37,145 nt of DNA from Synechococcus sp. UW140. Its GTDB lineage: Bacteria > Cyanobacteriota > Cyanobacteriia > PCC-6307 > Cyanobiaceae. Positions within the stretch are counted from its first letter, which is position 1, and every line of letters begins with the position of its first letter. Positions 23,824-35,940 of this stretch are shown in pieces. The stretch is from the NCBI GenBank assembly GCA_945877115.1, contig CAMCQR010000018.1:1-37145 (forward strand). Reading direction: 5' to 3'. The translations under genes and the position numbers were made by a program. The notes beneath the pieces were generated by a model. The model was not told the origin of the DNA and did not search any database. It was given only the letters and a program-made list of their open reading frames with translations.

Positions 23824-23891
23824 AGGGATCGTCACCATCCCGTTCAATGGGGAGGTGGGGCCATGGTGCTGATTGTTTAGCAGTCTTGCTC

Positions 23892-24656
23892 CTAGGGGCA
23901 TTCGGCAGCAGCGGGCTGCAACAGGGCCAGGGTCGCCAGCCCTGCGACTGCGGCGGTCGACGTGCGCAGGATCGAGTCTCCCAGGCTCACCAGCTGCCAA
24001 CCGGCGGCAAGGGCCTGTTGCACTTCCTCTTCGCTCCAGCCCCCCTCCGGACCGACGGCCAGGGTGATCGGCTCGCCGGGATTGCGTTTCCAGATGGCCT
24101 GCACCCAGCTCGCCAGCGCTGGGATGTCTGCCCTGCGGGTGGTGGCCAGCAGTCGCGTTCCTGGCATCGCTTCGCTCCAGTAGCGGCTTGCCGAGAGGGG
24201 CGCCGCCAGCTCCGGCAGCCAGAGCCGTTCGCATTGCTCGGTGGCTTCGCGGATGATCGTGGCCCAGCGATCGACGGGAAGTGGTTCGCGTACCACCCCC
24301 CGGGCCGCGATCAGGGGCTGCAGCCGGGCGGCGCCCAGTTCGGCCGCCATGCGCCAGACCAATTCGGCATCCCGCCGCGGCACGGCCAGGGCCAGGGTGA
24401 GGGCCGGGCTCGCCGGCATCACCTTCTCTAGGGGGGCTTCCGGAGGCTGCTCCAGCCGCAGTTGCTCCCCCGACTCCAGCACCGCGCTCCAGAGCCGGCC
24501 GCAGCCATCGACCACCGCCAGCCGATCCCCCTGACGGAAGCGCAAAACCCTGGCCAGGTAATGGCTTTCGGCGGCCTCCAGGGTCAGCAGGCTGGGGTCG
24601 CCCAGCACGGGCCACCGTGACGGTGGAATGAGCAGTCGACGCAGTTCCCGGGCCAT
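23892..24656 (-). CDS. rsmE: 16S rRNA (uracil(1498)-N3)-methyltransferase
   Basis: RsmE methylates N3 of U1498 in the 30S decoding region using SAM. The 254-residue product has an N-terminal PUA-like part (RRLLIPP, ESHYLARVLRFRQGD) and a C-terminal SPOUT/trefoil-knot domain. The knot signatures are AVGPEGGWSEEEV and LGDSILRTSTA. EATEQCERLWLPEL is the conserved central motif. The length is normal. It lies 12 bases after the DUF3531 gene on the same strand, so the two are probably one transcript. Confidence 0.92.
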   Translation of the reverse strand: MARELRRLLIPPSRWPVLGDPSLLTLEAAESHYLARVLRFRQGDRLAVVDGCGRLWSAVLESGEQLRLEQPPEAPLEKVMPASPALTLALAVPRRDAELVWRMAAELGAARLQPLIAARGVVREPLPVDRWATIIREATEQCERLWLPELAAPLSASRYWSEAMPGTRLLATTRRADIPALASWVQAIWKRNPGEPITLAVGPEGGWSEEEVQQALAAGWQLVSLGDSILRTSTAAVAGLATLALLQPAAAECP

Positions 24657-24668
24657 CGGCGAATGGGA

Positions 24669-25145
24669 TCAATCGTCGTCTTCATCGTCTTCGTCATCGT
24701 CATCGGTCGCAAAAGGGCTGTCCGGATCGTCTTCGATCGGCCAGTCCTCGTTGATACCGCCGATGAGCAGTTCCTCGATTTCCACCACATCGTTGTTGAG
24801 CTGTCCCAGGGCATTGATCAGCACGTCCAGGGCCAGGGCATCACTAGTGCCCAGGTCGAGCCAGCAACGCCCCCAGGCTTCCGAATATTCCATCACGGCC
24901 ATGTTGTGCATCAAGGCCGGCAGGGCGCGGCTGGAGCTTTCCTCTTCCCAGGCCAACCAACTCAGATCGGCACCCGCTTCATGGGCCTGCAGGGTTTCGG
25001 CATTGAAAGCCCCCAGTTTGCCCAGAAAAAACCAGCTGTCGAAGACGGTTTCGATATAACTTCTCTCCGCCTGGCCCGGGGCATCGGCAAAGCGCAGCCA
25101 GATCCAGCAATTGAACGGATCGACTTCGCGAAAGCGAACCTCCAT
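24669..25145 (-). CDS. DUF3531-family protein
   Basis: The 158-residue product starts MEVRFREVDPFNCWIWL and contains a compact domain (YIETVFDSWFFLGKLGAFN, WGRCWLDLGTSDALALDVLI) that fits the cyanobacterial/plastid DUF3531 family. The last 15 residues are almost purely Asp and Glu, an acidic tail that may bind basic partners. The upstream frame is open for a further 200 codons, but that is the shadow of the divergent ABC gene; the ATG at 25145 begins at the conserved domain. Function is unknown. Confidence 0.78.
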   Translation of the reverse strand: MEVRFREVDPFNCWIWLRFADAPGQAERSYIETVFDSWFFLGKLGAFNAETLQAHEAGADLSWLAWEEESSSRALPALMHNMAVMEYSEAWGRCWLDLGTSDALALDVLINALGQLNNDVVEIEELLIGGINEDWPIEDDPDSPFATDDDDEDDEDDD

Positions 25146-25208
25146 GGTCAAGCTGCAGCCACTCAGAGTCCCTATCCAACACGATCGCCAGCCAGGCATG
25201 CTGGGGCG

Positions 25209-25877
25209 ATGCTTGAGTTGCAGGCCGTCCACTACCACCCCGCCACCGTGCCCCAGCCGGTGCTGCGGCAGGCGAACTTGAAGCTGGCCGTGGGCACGCC
25301 GGTTCTGGTGGCGGGCCGCAGCGGCAGTGGCAAAACCACCCTGCTGGAGCTGATCAGTGGCTTGGCTGAAGCCGATGGCGGACGTTTCCTCTGGAACAAC
25401 GAGCCCGTGGCGGCCCGGCAGCGTCGCTGGCTCTCTGGCCTGGTGTTTCAGTTTCCCGAACGTCATTTCCTGGGTCTGACCGTGGGACAGGAATTGCGGC
25501 TCGGTCAAAGGCGCCTGGGGGGCGAGGCCATCGACCAGGTCTTGGCCCAGGTGGGCCTCACAGGGATCTCCCTCCAGCAGGCCCCCGAACGCCTCAGCGG
25601 CGGCCAGCAACGGCGCCTGGCCTTGGCGGTGCAGCTGTTGCGCAATCCGCGGGTGTTGTTGCTCGATGAACCCACCGCTGGCCTGGATTGGACCGTGCGG
25701 GAGGAGGTGCTGGGGCTGCTGGATCAGCTGGCCCGGGAGCGGGCCCTGCTGGTGGTGACCCACGAACCCGAGCTGTTCGCCGGTCGCTTCAGCCAGGCTT
25801 GGCAGCTCGTCGATGGCGGCCTCAGGCCCCTGCTCCCAGCCACGGTTCTTACGATGGCTCCAGACGGATCAAGCTGA
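25209..25877 (+). CDS. ABC transporter ATP-binding protein (ECF/CbiO-like)
   Basis: The 222-residue product has Walker [11 protein letters not shown]-loop FQFPERHF, signature LSGGQQRR, Walker B VLLLDEPT and H-loop VVTHEP. The [11 protein letters not shown] stretch resembles CbiO/EcfA ATPases that energise vitamin or metal uptake through ECF transporters. No membrane partner gene is adjacent, so the substrate is unknown. The stop overlaps the hslO start as TGATG (25875-25879), implying coupled translation. It is divergent from the DUF3531 gene. Confidence 0.87.
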   Translation: MLELQAVHYHPATVPQPVLRQANLKLAVGTPVLVAGRSGSGKTTLLELISGLAEADGGRFLWNNEPVAARQRRWLSGLVFQFPERHFLGLTVGQELRLGQRRLGGEAIDQVLAQVGLTGISLQQAPERLSGGQQRRLALAVQLLRNPRVLLLDEPTAGLDWTVREEVLGLLDQLARERALLVVTHEPELFAGRFSQAWQLVDGGLRPLLPATVLTMAPDGSS

Positions 25878-26791
25878 TGGCAGATCAACTGCTGCGGGCC
25901 ACCGCTGCGGGGGGCGGGATCCGCCTGGTGGCGGTCAATATCACCGAAACCTGCGCCGAAGCCCGCCGCCGCCATGGCCTCTCCTTTCTGACGACGGCCC
26001 TGCTGGGGCGTGCCATGACGGCGGGTCTGCTCTTGGCCAGTTCCATGAAGGTGGCCCATGGCCGGGTCAATCTCCGTATCCAGTCCGATGGTCCGTTGCG
26101 GGGCATGACGGTGGATGCCGGGCGCGACGGCATGGTGCGGGGCTATGTGGGACAACCGGGCCTGGAACTTGATTTGTTGGCCAGCGATGACGGTCCGCCC
26201 CAATTTGATTTCCAACGGGCCACCGGCACCGGCTATCTGCACGTTGTCCGTGATATCGGCGAAGGGGTTCCCTTCAGCAGCACGGTGGAGCTGGTCAGTG
26301 GCGGGATTGGCGATGATTTGGCCTCCTATCTGTTGCACTCCGAGCAGACCCCTTCGGCGGTCTTCGTCGGAGAACGGCTCGACCGCAGTGGCGTGCGCTG
26401 CGCCGGCGGAGTCCTGGTGCAGGTGTTGCCCAAGGCGGCGCGGGAACCGGCCTTGGTGGCCTTGCTGGAGGAACGTTGCCGCGAAATCGAGAACTTCAGT
26501 GCCCTTCTGTCCACCCATGGTGACCACCTAGAGGGGCTCCTCAAGGACATTTTCCCCGATCTTGATCCCAACTCCGGCGCGGACCTTCAGGCGATCACCC
26601 CTGTGCGCTTCCGTTGTCCGTGCAGCTACAACCGCAGCATCGGCGCCCTCCGATTGCTGGGCCGCGAGGAACTCACCTCCATGCTGCAGGAGGACGGCCA
26701 GGCCGAACTCACCTGTCATTTCTGCAGTGCCGTTTATCGGCTGGATGCCGCTGGTCTGCAGTCGCTCATCGATGGCTTCGCCGCGGCTTGA
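25877..26791 (+). CDS. hslO: Hsp33 redox-regulated chaperone
   Basis: Hsp33 is a cytosolic holdase switched on by oxidation of a zinc-bound cysteine centre. The 304-residue product starts [16 protein letters not shown] and contains the Hsp33 core ([43 protein letters not shown]). The C-terminal redox switch is CPC (residues around 253) and CHFC (around 286), the typical CXC and CXXC pair. The length is normal. The gene is translationally coupled to the ABC ATPase gene upstream and converges on the CPP1-like gene. Confidence 0.95.
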   Translation: MADQLLRATAAGGGIRLVAVNITETCAEARRRHGLSFLTTALLGRAMTAGLLLASSMKVAHGRVNLRIQSDGPLRGMTVDAGRDGMVRGYVGQPGLELDLLASDDGPPQFDFQRATGTGYLHVVRDIGEGVPFSSTVELVSGGIGDDLASYLLHSEQTPSAVFVGERLDRSGVRCAGGVLVQVLPKAAREPALVALLEERCREIENFSALLSTHGDHLEGLLKDIFPDLDPNSGADLQAITPVRFRCPCSYNRSIGALRLLGREELTSMLQEDGQAELTCHFCSAVYRLDAAGLQSLIDGFAAA

Positions 26792-26809
26792 GCCCAGGCA
26801 GCCCACAGT

Positions 26810-27508
26810 TCAGGCCAGCAGCAAGGCCCCGGCTAACAGCACCAGGATCACCGGTGCCCCCAGGAGTTGCCCAGGGCCCAAGGGCAGATGGACCAGTGTG
26901 GTGTTAGGCACCAGCTGGAGCAATCCGTTGCCGATCAGCAGACCCACCAGGAGCAGGATGACGGTCCAGCCGATGGCCCGGCCGAACTTGACCTGGCGCC
27001 GCAGCAAATTGAACAGGGTCGCCAGGCAGCCCAGCGCCAACAGCATGGCCCCTGAGGCCTGGGGCAGGGCCAGAAGCAGCACCATTAGCAACCCATGGGC
27101 GGCCAGTGGAAAGAGACGCTCCTGGCCGTGGGCCATGGTCAGGTTGGGCAGGACCGAAATCGACGGACTGGCCAGTTTGGGCAAAGGGAAGGAGGGGGTG
27201 GTTCGCAAGGAGGGCAGCACTGAACGCTCGGCCGCCGCGGTTTGCTCCCTCTGGGAGGCCGTGCGGGCGGCACTGCTGAGACGGCCCTGCTGACGTTCCT
27301 TGAGCCGATCCATGAGCACGGCGTCGTAGGCCGCCTCAATGCGCGCCCGTTCCATCGTGTTGTCGCTCACCTCATCCAATCGACTCTGACGGGCCTGCTG
27401 CACGTCATCAAAACTGGCATCGTGAGCCACCCCAAGCTTCTGATAGGGGTCGCTCGGTGCCGCGGCGGGCCTGAAGGGCTCAGGGGTGGGATCGGAACCT
27501 TTGGTCAT
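26810..27508 (-). CDS. CPP1-like/DUF3353 protein with J-like domain and membrane spans
   Basis: The 232-residue product has an N-terminal J-like domain lacking a typical HPD (DPYQKLGVAHDASFDDVQQA, RARIEAAYDAVLMDRL). A basic linker leads to three or four hydrophobic spans (LAAHGLLMVLLLALP, MLLALGCLATLFNLL, WTVILLLVGLLIG, VILVLLAGALLLA). This matches the CPP1 family, whose plant member is a chaperone of light-dependent protochlorophyllide oxidoreductase. Its location about 2.2 kb from the light-independent enzyme genes is suggestive but may be coincidental. The function here is inferred. Confidence 0.78.
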   Translation of the reverse strand: MTKGSDPTPEPFRPAAAPSDPYQKLGVAHDASFDDVQQARQSRLDEVSDNTMERARIEAAYDAVLMDRLKERQQGRLSSAARTASQREQTAAAERSVLPSLRTTPSFPLPKLASPSISVLPNLTMAHGQERLFPLAAHGLLMVLLLALPQASGAMLLALGCLATLFNLLRRQVKFGRAIGWTVILLLVGLLIGNGLLQLVPNTTLVHLPLGPGQLLGAPVILVLLAGALLLA

Positions 27509-27531
27509 GACCTGAGCGTAGGCAATCGCGA

Positions 27532-27771
27532 TCAGAAAAGCGGTTCACTGCGGTGGTATCCCGCCTCAAGCAGCATGGATTGGCGGCAGGCCATGGCTTC
27601 GGCGATGGCGAGCCGGCGCCGACGCTTGAGCAGCGGCAACTGGGGGGGAAGGTGACTTCCCTCGCGGATTTCCATCATGGGTGCACCCGGATCGCTTTGG
27701 AAGGGCAGAAAGCTCACGAAATCACGGCCTCCATCACTACGGGGACGAACGAGCCAGAGGGGGTTGGGCAT
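27532..27771 (-). CDS. DUF1651-like small protein
   Basis: The 79-residue product starts MPNPLWLVRPRSDGGRDFV. The C-terminal block LPLLKRRRRLAIAEAMA and the closing aromatic/Arg segment fit the DUF1651 family, which is almost restricted to picocyanobacteria. The frame extends 26 codons further upstream, but the conserved WLV start supports the ATG at 27771. The function of DUF1651 is unknown. Confidence 0.6.
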   Translation of the reverse strand: MPNPLWLVRPRSDGGRDFVSFLPFQSDPGAPMMEIREGSHLPPQLPLLKRRRRLAIAEAMACRQSMLLEAGYHRSEPLF

Positions 27772-27876
27772 GGATGGAACCGGCCCGAGCAGGCATGAAG
27801 AGATATTGCAACCATTCTGGCGCGCCCCTTCGTTCGCCGTGGTGATCACTTTGACGATCGACGCGGTGATCTCACC

Positions 27877-29550
27877 TCAGAGGGCGATCGGTTCGGTGCC
27901 GCTGACCACCGGCGCCACCGCGGCCAGGGTGAGATCCGGGTGGTCCTCCTGAAGCTGGTTCAGGTTCCAGGTATTGCGGAATAGCAGTACCGGTCGATCC
28001 CAGGGATCGCGCACGGTTTTGCAGTTGAAGACCCTGCCCACCGCCTCCAGGGCCGCCCAGCCGCCGCTCACCCAACGGGCCACGGTGAAATCCAGGGGCT
28101 CCAGGCGGGCTTTGACCCCATATTCGTTCTCCAGCCGGTAAAGAACCACCTCCAGCTGCAGTTGACCCACGGCCGCCAGAATCGGATCCCTTTTACTGGC
28201 ATCGGTGTCGTAAAGAACCTGGACGGCCCCCTCCTCCCGTAACTCATTGACCCCCTTGCGGAAGCTTTTGAACGCCGAGGGATTGGGATTGCGTAACCAG
28301 GCAAAGATTTCGGGACTGAAGCAGGGAATGCCTTCGTATTCAACCCGGGCTCCGCTATAAAGGGTATCGCCAATCGCGAACATGCCAGGGTTGTTTAGGC
28401 CAATCACATCGCCAGGATAGGCATCTTCCACCACCTCGCGATCCTGGCCAAATAGTTTTTGGGGCCTGGAGAGTCGCAGGGTACGGCCACTGCGGGCGTG
28501 ACGCACGGTCATGTCCTTCTCGAAACGGCCCGAACAGACCCGCACGAAGGCCACCCGGTCGCGATGGCGGGGGTCCATGTTGGCCTGCAGCTTGAAGACA
28601 AAGCCGCTGAAATCCGGTCTTAACGGATCAATACTGCCCTCGGATGACTGGCGGGCGATGGGGGACTGGGCGAGATCAAGGAAGGCATCCAGAAAGGGGC
28701 GCACGCCGAAGTTGGTCATCGCGGAGCCAAAGAAGACAGGACTCAGGTCGCCGGCATGGACCAGCTCCAGATCGAGTTCGGCGCCGGCCCCATCGAGCAG
28801 CTCCAGTTCTTCAAGGGCCTGGACCATTAGCTCCGGTTCGACCAAGTGGGCCAGTTCTGGATCATCGATCGCCAGGGTGCGTTCGGCACTTTGGCGGCCC
28901 CGTTCGGCGCGCTCAAACAGGATCACCGTGCGGCTGCGCCGGTCGATCACGCCCCGGAAGCGGTCGCCGCCGCCGATCGGCCAGTTAACCGGCCAGCAGG
29001 CCAGCCCCAATTCGCTTTCGATTTCATCGATCAAGGCCAGCGGTTCGCGACCGGGCCGATCCATCTTGTTGATGAAGGTGAAGATCGGCAGGTGGCGCAG
29101 TCGGCACACCTCAAACAGCTTGCGGGTCTGGGGTTCGAGCCCCTTGGCGGCGTCCTCGAGCATCACCGCGTTATCGGCGGCCGCCAAGGTGCGATAGGTG
29201 TCTTCTGAGAAGTCCTGGTGCCCGGGGGTATCGAGCAGGTTGATCGTGCTGCCGGCGTAGTCGAACTGCAGCACGGTGGAGGTGATCGAGATGCCCCGCT
29301 GCTTCTCGATTTCCATCCAATCGGAGGTCACCTTGCGCTGTTCCCCCTTGGCCTTGACCGCACCGGCCTGCTGAATCGCCCCGCCGTAGAGCAGCAACTT
29401 TTCGGTGAGGGTTGTCTTGCCGGCGTCCGGGTGGGAGATGATCGCGAAATTACGGCGTCTGGCCACCGCCTGGGCCAGGGATTCGCCGCCGCCCTCGGCG
29501 GTGGCTGCGGCGTTGGTCCCCTTGGGGGGTTCAGGACGGCTCTGGGTCAT
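27877..29550 (-). CDS. prfC: Peptide chain release factor 3
   Basis: RF3 is a translational GTPase that removes RF1/RF2 from the ribosome after termination. The 557-residue product has G1 SHPDAGKTT, the switch I region [12 protein letters not shown]3 DTPGHQDF, and G4 [10 protein letters not shown]. Domain II ([20 protein letters not shown]) and the RF3 C-terminal domain ([18 protein letters not shown]) follow. The N-terminal extension (to about residue 30) is low-complexity. ATG 29550 is preferred; codons upstream belong to a 27-bp tandem repeat. RF3 is not universal in cyanobacteria. The gene follows chlL on the same strand. Confidence 0.95.
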   Translation of the reverse strand: MTQSRPEPPKGTNAAATAEGGGESLAQAVARRRNFAIISHPDAGKTTLTEKLLLYGGAIQQAGAVKAKGEQRKVTSDWMEIEKQRGISITSTVLQFDYAGSTINLLDTPGHQDFSEDTYRTLAAADNAVMLEDAAKGLEPQTRKLFEVCRLRHLPIFTFINKMDRPGREPLALIDEIESELGLACWPVNWPIGGGDRFRGVIDRRSRTVILFERAERGRQSAERTLAIDDPELAHLVEPELMVQALEELELLDGAGAELDLELVHAGDLSPVFFGSAMTNFGVRPFLDAFLDLAQSPIARQSSEGSIDPLRPDFSGFVFKLQANMDPRHRDRVAFVRVCSGRFEKDMTVRHARSGRTLRLSRPQKLFGQDREVVEDAYPGDVIGLNNPGMFAIGDTLYSGARVEYEGIPCFSPEIFAWLRNPNPSAFKSFRKGVNELREEGAVQVLYDTDASKRDPILAAVGQLQLEVVLYRLENEYGVKARLEPLDFTVARWVSGGWAALEAVGRVFNCKTVRDPWDRPVLLFRNTWNLNQLQEDHPDLTLAAVAPVVSGTEPIAL

Positions 29551-29631
29551 GGGGCCAGCCTGCCAGGCCAAGGGCTTGGGGCCAGGCTGGCAGGCCAAGC
29601 GCCTGGGCCCAGCCTGCCAAGCCAAGCGCCC
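29551..29631. repeat. Three tandem copies of a 27-bp GC-rich repeat
   Basis: Three imperfect 27-base units lie head to tail at 29551-29577, 29578-29604 and 29605-29631, each starting GGGGCCAG or GGGCCCAG and containing GGCCAAG or GCCAAG. Units also contain inverted CCAGCCTGCC/GGCAGGCTGG arms, so the region can fold. It lies between chlL and the prfC start. Confidence 0.75.
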
Positions 29632-29693
29632 CTGCAGAGCGCCCCTTTAGGGCGATCAGCAGGGGCGGCACGATTCAGCTGCCGTGCTTCGAG

Positions 29694-30686
<993 letters not shown>

Positions 30687-30695
30687 CTAGGGCCT

Positions 30696-30714
30696 CCGAT
30701 TGGCGGCCGATCGG
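30696..30714 (-). promoter_or_regulatory. Imperfect inverted repeat upstream of chlL
   Basis: CCGATTGGC and GCCGATCGG are inverted copies (8 of 9 pairs) separated by one base, 76-94 bases before the chlL start. This lies in the unusually long chlB-chlL gap (213 bases). A regulatory site is possible but not shown. Confidence 0.35.
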
Positions 30715-30833
30715 TATTCGGCGCAATCCGAAACAACCTGGGTTCGCAAGTGTGCAGATGCCCATGGCAAGGCACCAAGACCAGTATTGAGTACAAGTGC
30801 TGGGCCTTGGCCGGTTGCGTTTCCATGGCCGTC

Positions 30834-32459
30834 TCAACGGCTGAAATGGGCCTTGGCGTCGTAGAGCGTTTCAGCGCTGATCAGGGCCACCTCCCGTTCG
30901 CGGGCGAAGGTTTCGGTGTTGCGTTTCACCTTGCCCCTCACAAAGAAGGGGATCTTGGCCAGTTCGGCCTCCCCGTCCGCACTCCAGGTCGATTCCCCTG
31001 ACCAGGGAGCTGCCTCAGCGGCCGGAGCTTGCGCCCCAGGGTCTGGACTGGGCTCGCTTGCGGCGCCCTCGGAGGAGATCCCTGGCTGGCTTCGCTCCGG
31101 TGCCCCATCGCCCAGGTGGCTGCGGTGGCCATCCACAAACTCGAAATCGTGGCGGAACATGCCGATCAGGTGCTCCTCCAGCCCCATCATCAGCGGATGG
31201 ACCCAGGAGTCGAAGATCACATTGGCCCCCTCCCAGCCCATCTGGGGGGAATAGCGGGCGGGCACATCCTGCACATGCAGGGGCGAGCTGATCACCGCGC
31301 AGGGAACCCCCAGGCGCTTGGCGCTATGGCGCTCCATCTGGGTGCCGAGCACCAATTCGGGGGCCGCCTCGGCCATGGCCTTTTCCACGGCCAAGTAGTC
31401 GTCGCTGATCAGGGCTTCAAGCCCCAGCTCCTTGGCAGCGGCCCGCACCTCGCGGGCCTGTTCGCGGCTGTAGGTGCCCAGTCCCACCACCTCAAAACCC
31501 AGCTCCTGGCTGGCGATGCGGGCCGCGGCGAGGGCGTGGGTGGCGTCGGCAAAGATAAAGACCCGCTTGCCGGTGAGGTAAGTGGAATCGACGGAACGGG
31601 AATACCAGGGCAGCCTGGATTCGTCTTCGCTCGCTGCTGCAATCTCCAGCCCCAGCAGCTCGAAGATTTCCTTGAGGAAGTCCCTGGTGGCGCCGATGCC
31701 AATCGGCACCGTTTTGACCGTGGCCATGCCGAAACTGCGCTCCAGCCAGCTGCAGACCGTGCCGGCCACCTCCGCATAGAGGCACACATTGGCGTCCGCA
31801 TCAGGCAACCGCATCAGGTCGGCGGGTCGGGCCCCCAGGGGCGCCACCACACTCACGTCGATGCCATGGCTGGCCAGCAACTTGCTGATTTCCAGCACGT
31901 CGTCGCGGCAACGGAACCCCAGCAGGCTGGGTCCGAGCAGGTTGACCCTGGGTCGCCGCCCTTCCTGGCGCCAGCGCTGGGGGGAGGGTTTGGCGAATCC
32001 CGGAGGCGGCATCTGATCTTTGAGCAGGCCCCGCACCAGTTGGTAAAAGCTTTCGGCCGCTCCCCAGTTTTCTTTTTTGGAGTAGGCGGGCAGCTCCAGG
32101 CTCACAACCGGCACCCCGCCCAGGTCCATGCCATGGGCCAGGGATCCGGGTTGGTCCTGGATCAATTCAGCGGTGCAGCTTTCTCCCACCAACAGGGCTT
32201 CGGGCTGGAAGCGCTCCACCGCGGCCTTGATGGTGCGCTTGACCAGCTCGGCCGTATCGCCCCCCAGGTCCCGGGCCTGGAAGGTGGTGTAGGTGACAGG
32301 CGGGCGGCGGTTGCGCCGTTCGATCATCGTGAACAGCAGATCGGCGTAGGTGTCGCCCTGCGGCGCGTGCAGCACGTAGTGCACCCCTTCCATCGAACTG
32401 GCGATGCGCATGGCGCCCACGTGGGGCGGGCCTTCGTAGGTCCAGAGGGTCAGTTCCAT
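30834..32459 (-). CDS. chlB: Light-independent protochlorophyllide reductase subunit B
   Basis: ChlB pairs with ChlN to bind protochlorophyllide and holds part of the catalytic 4Fe-4S cluster. The 541-residue product starts [18 protein letters not shown]. Asp36 in [10 protein letters not shown], the unusual aspartate ligand known from the bacterial enzyme, is present. [10 protein letters not shown] is the conserved Cys region, and the C-terminal PCP_red domain reads [14 protein letters not shown]. Between the catalytic part and that domain (roughly residues 445-495) is a Ser/Pro/Ala/Gly-rich insert with no conserved motif. It lies 65 bases after chlN. Confidence 0.97.
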   Translation of the reverse strand: MELTLWTYEGPPHVGAMRIASSMEGVHYVLHAPQGDTYADLLFTMIERRNRRPPVTYTTFQARDLGGDTAELVKRTIKAAVERFQPEALLVGESCTAELIQDQPGSLAHGMDLGGVPVVSLELPAYSKKENWGAAESFYQLVRGLLKDQMPPPGFAKPSPQRWRQEGRRPRVNLLGPSLLGFRCRDDVLEISKLLASHGIDVSVVAPLGARPADLMRLPDADANVCLYAEVAGTVCSWLERSFGMATVKTVPIGIGATRDFLKEIFELLGLEIAAASEDESRLPWYSRSVDSTYLTGKRVFIFADATHALAAARIASQELGFEVVGLGTYSREQAREVRAAAKELGLEALISDDYLAVEKAMAEAAPELVLGTQMERHSAKRLGVPCAVISSPLHVQDVPARYSPQMGWEGANVIFDSWVHPLMMGLEEHLIGMFRHDFEFVDGHRSHLGDGAPERSQPGISSEGAASEPSPDPGAQAPAAEAAPWSGESTWSADGEAELAKIPFFVRGKVKRNTETFAREREVALISAETLYDAKAHFSR

Positions 32460-32524
32460 GGGGCCGGTGATCGGGACGTAAAGGGCTGGGTTGGGCGCTT
32501 AAACGGGCGGGGTCAGACGGGAGG

Positions 32525-33820
<1,296 letters not shown>

Positions 33821-33897
33821 TTAGCCAGGCCGATCCCTTGCCTGGGGGATGGCTTTACAACTGTTGGGGGAAAGGGCCGGTCGCGGGTGGGCTGGCG

Positions 33898-34683
33898 TCA
33901 GGTTGGCGGCGGGGAATCACGGCAAAGGGACTGGACATACAACCAGCGCCCCAGGGTGGTCAAGGGCATCAATAGATAGATGAATGGATTGGGAGTCACG
34001 ATAATCAGACTGCAATTCCAGCCAGCTTGACGCACGATTTCATTGGCCACGAAATCAGCACCCATCACGCCCACCGGATTGAGATTGGAACGAAAGGGGC
34101 CCAGCACCAGGCGGCGAATCCGCAGACCAGGAAACCCCGTTGCCCCATCAGGGCGCTCCAGGACAGGGGCCCGCAGACTGAGCAATTGGCCCAGCAATCG
34201 TTTACTGATTTCATACAGCGGACTGATCGCCACCTGGATTTCCGCCTCTGAGGTGTTGACCCAGACCTCCGGGCGCGGCCGGCTGACCGTGGGCCGCGAG
34301 CGTGCCACCCGGGCGAAGAGTTCGAGTAGGCGCCAAAGGCTGAGGGCATTCACCTCAAGGGAGCGCTCGACGCTGTCCACGCTGCGGTCGCCGTGGACAT
34401 TGATGCCATGGTTGAGCACCAGCAGGTCGACTTCGGCCAGGAGGGGGGCCAGCGCCTCCTCCTGGCCCACCGCCCAGCCCACCTGCCGCAGGGGGATGGC
34501 ACAGCCTTTGCCGTCTCGTATCTCAAGGGGGGTGGTGCCGCTGGTCAGGGCGATCAACCGGTCACCGCGGCGATGCAGGCGCCGCAGCAGGGCCTGGCCC
34601 AGGGTGCCTCCGGCGCCGGTGATGGCCACCGTGCGGCCCGTCAGGGGGAGGGCCGGGTTGATGGGGTCGGAGACGGCGGCCAT
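33898..34683 (-). CDS. Short-chain dehydrogenase/reductase
   Basis: The 261-residue product has the SDR cofactor loop GAGGTLGQALL, NHGIN for the fold-stabilising Asn region, Ser in VNTSEAE, and YEISK as the active-site Tyr-x3-Lys. A hydrophobic C-terminal stretch (LIIVTPNPFIYLLMPLTTLG) may bind membrane or lipid. It resembles the SDR half of the cyanobacterial sterol-desaturase/SDR proteins, but the substrate is unknown. ATG 34683 was chosen over a longer frame. It is divergent from the DRTGG-domain gene with 95 bases between starts. Confidence 0.82.
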   Translation of the reverse strand: MAAVSDPINPALPLTGRTVAITGAGGTLGQALLRRLHRRGDRLIALTSGTTPLEIRDGKGCAIPLRQVGWAVGQEEALAPLLAEVDLLVLNHGINVHGDRSVDSVERSLEVNALSLWRLLELFARVARSRPTVSRPRPEVWVNTSEAEIQVAISPLYEISKRLLGQLLSLRAPVLERPDGATGFPGLRIRRLVLGPFRSNLNPVGVMGADFVANEIVRQAGWNCSLIIVTPNPFIYLLMPLTTLGRWLYVQSLCRDSPPPT

Positions 34684-34778
34684 CGACGACGGCTTGGGCG
34701 AACGGTGTCGCCAGCATCGGACGGGATGGAGCGGTTGCCTAAATTGGCCTCCCACTTTGTTGCCAGTGAGGTCATTCC

Positions 34779-35876
34779 ATGCCCACCGCCTTACTGATCG
34801 GCTCCTGCGAACCCTTCAGTGGCAAATCGGCGGTGGTGCTGGGCCTGGGACGCCAGCTACTCAGTCTTGGGGTGGGTTTGTCCTTTGGTAAGCCCCTGGC
34901 TAGCGGCAGTGATGAGGAGCAACGGGTCCAGCAGCCAGGAGATCCGCTTCTGGATCCGGACGTTCATTTCATTGGCAGCACTCTGGCCCTAGGCGAAAGC
35001 CAGTTGATTCCTTCGCTGCACACCATTGACACCGATTCGGCCCATGGCCGACTCCTGGCGGGTGATCTAGCCCCTGGGGCCGGTTTTGAGGCCCTCAAGC
35101 AGCGCCTGCAGCAAGGGGAGGATGACCTGGCCTTACTCGAAGCCGCCGGCAGCCTCAGTGAGGGCCAGCTCTATGGCCTCAACCTTGTGCAACTGGCCCG
35201 TGGTTTGGAGGCCCCGGTGGTGCTGGTCCATCCCTGGAAGGACAGCCGCAGCGTTGACGACTTACTGGAGGCCCGTTCCCAGCTGGGGGACTGGCTGGCG
35301 GGGGTGGTGCTGAATAGCGTCGAGCCCGACCAGGTGTCCCAGCTGCGCCAGGAGGTGGTGCCCGCCCTCGAACGTCTTGGTATCGATGTGTTTGGCGTGA
35401 TGCCCCGCAGCCCGATGTTGCGCAGCATCAGTGTCGAAGAGTTGGCCCGCCGCTTGGGGGCCCGGGTGCTTTGTTGCAGCGAGCAGCTGAACCTGCTTGT
35501 GGAAACGCTCTCGATTGGCGCCATGAATGTGAATTCGGCTATGGAGTTCTTCCGCCGCCGTCGCAATATGGCCGTGATCACTGGCGCCGATCGAACCGAC
35601 ATCCAGCTGGCTGCCTTGGAGGCCTCCACCCAGTGCCTGATTCTGACGGGGGTGGGCGAACCGCTGCCCCAGCTTCTCAATCGGGCCGAGGAATTGGAGG
35701 TGCCCGTGCTCAAGGTCGACCACGACACCCTCACCACCGTCGAGGTGATTGAGGCGGCCATCGGCCATGTCCGCTTGCATGAACCGGTCAAGGCCACCTA
35801 TGCCATCCGGTTGGTGGCCGAGCATTGCCGTTTCGACGCACTCTTCGAACGCCTCAGGCTGCCGGCCGTCGTCTGA
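34779..35876 (+). CDS. Phosphotransacetylase-family protein (AAA_26 plus DRTGG domain)
   Basis: The 365-residue product starts with a dethiobiotin-synthetase-like P-loop domain (GSCEPFSGKSAVVLG). A middle part follows with AAGSLSEG and FGVMPRSPMLRSISVEEL. The C-terminal DRTGG domain reads ITGADRTDIQLAAL and CLILTGV. It lacks the Pta catalytic C-terminus, so it corresponds to the regulatory N-terminal half of long phosphate acetyltransferases. A sensory or metabolic regulatory role is inferred. The 64-base gap to the next gene suggests an operon. Confidence 0.8.
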   Translation: MPTALLIGSCEPFSGKSAVVLGLGRQLLSLGVGLSFGKPLASGSDEEQRVQQPGDPLLDPDVHFIGSTLALGESQLIPSLHTIDTDSAHGRLLAGDLAPGAGFEALKQRLQQGEDDLALLEAAGSLSEGQLYGLNLVQLARGLEAPVVLVHPWKDSRSVDDLLEARSQLGDWLAGVVLNSVEPDQVSQLRQEVVPALERLGIDVFGVMPRSPMLRSISVEELARRLGARVLCCSEQLNLLVETLSIGAMNVNSAMEFFRRRRNMAVITGADRTDIQLAALEASTQCLILTGVGEPLPQLLNRAEELEVPVLKVDHDTLTTVEVIEAAIGHVRLHEPVKATYAIRLVAEHCRFDALFERLRLPAVV

Positions 35877-35940
35877 AGGGAGGACCCAAGGCGGATCGGG
35901 CCTGTGGCTGCTATTTTGATATTACGAATGCGGGCTTTGG

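Noticed and set aside
29551-29631. Possible CRISPR array
   Set aside because: Units are directly adjacent with no unique spacers; this is a simple tandem repeat.
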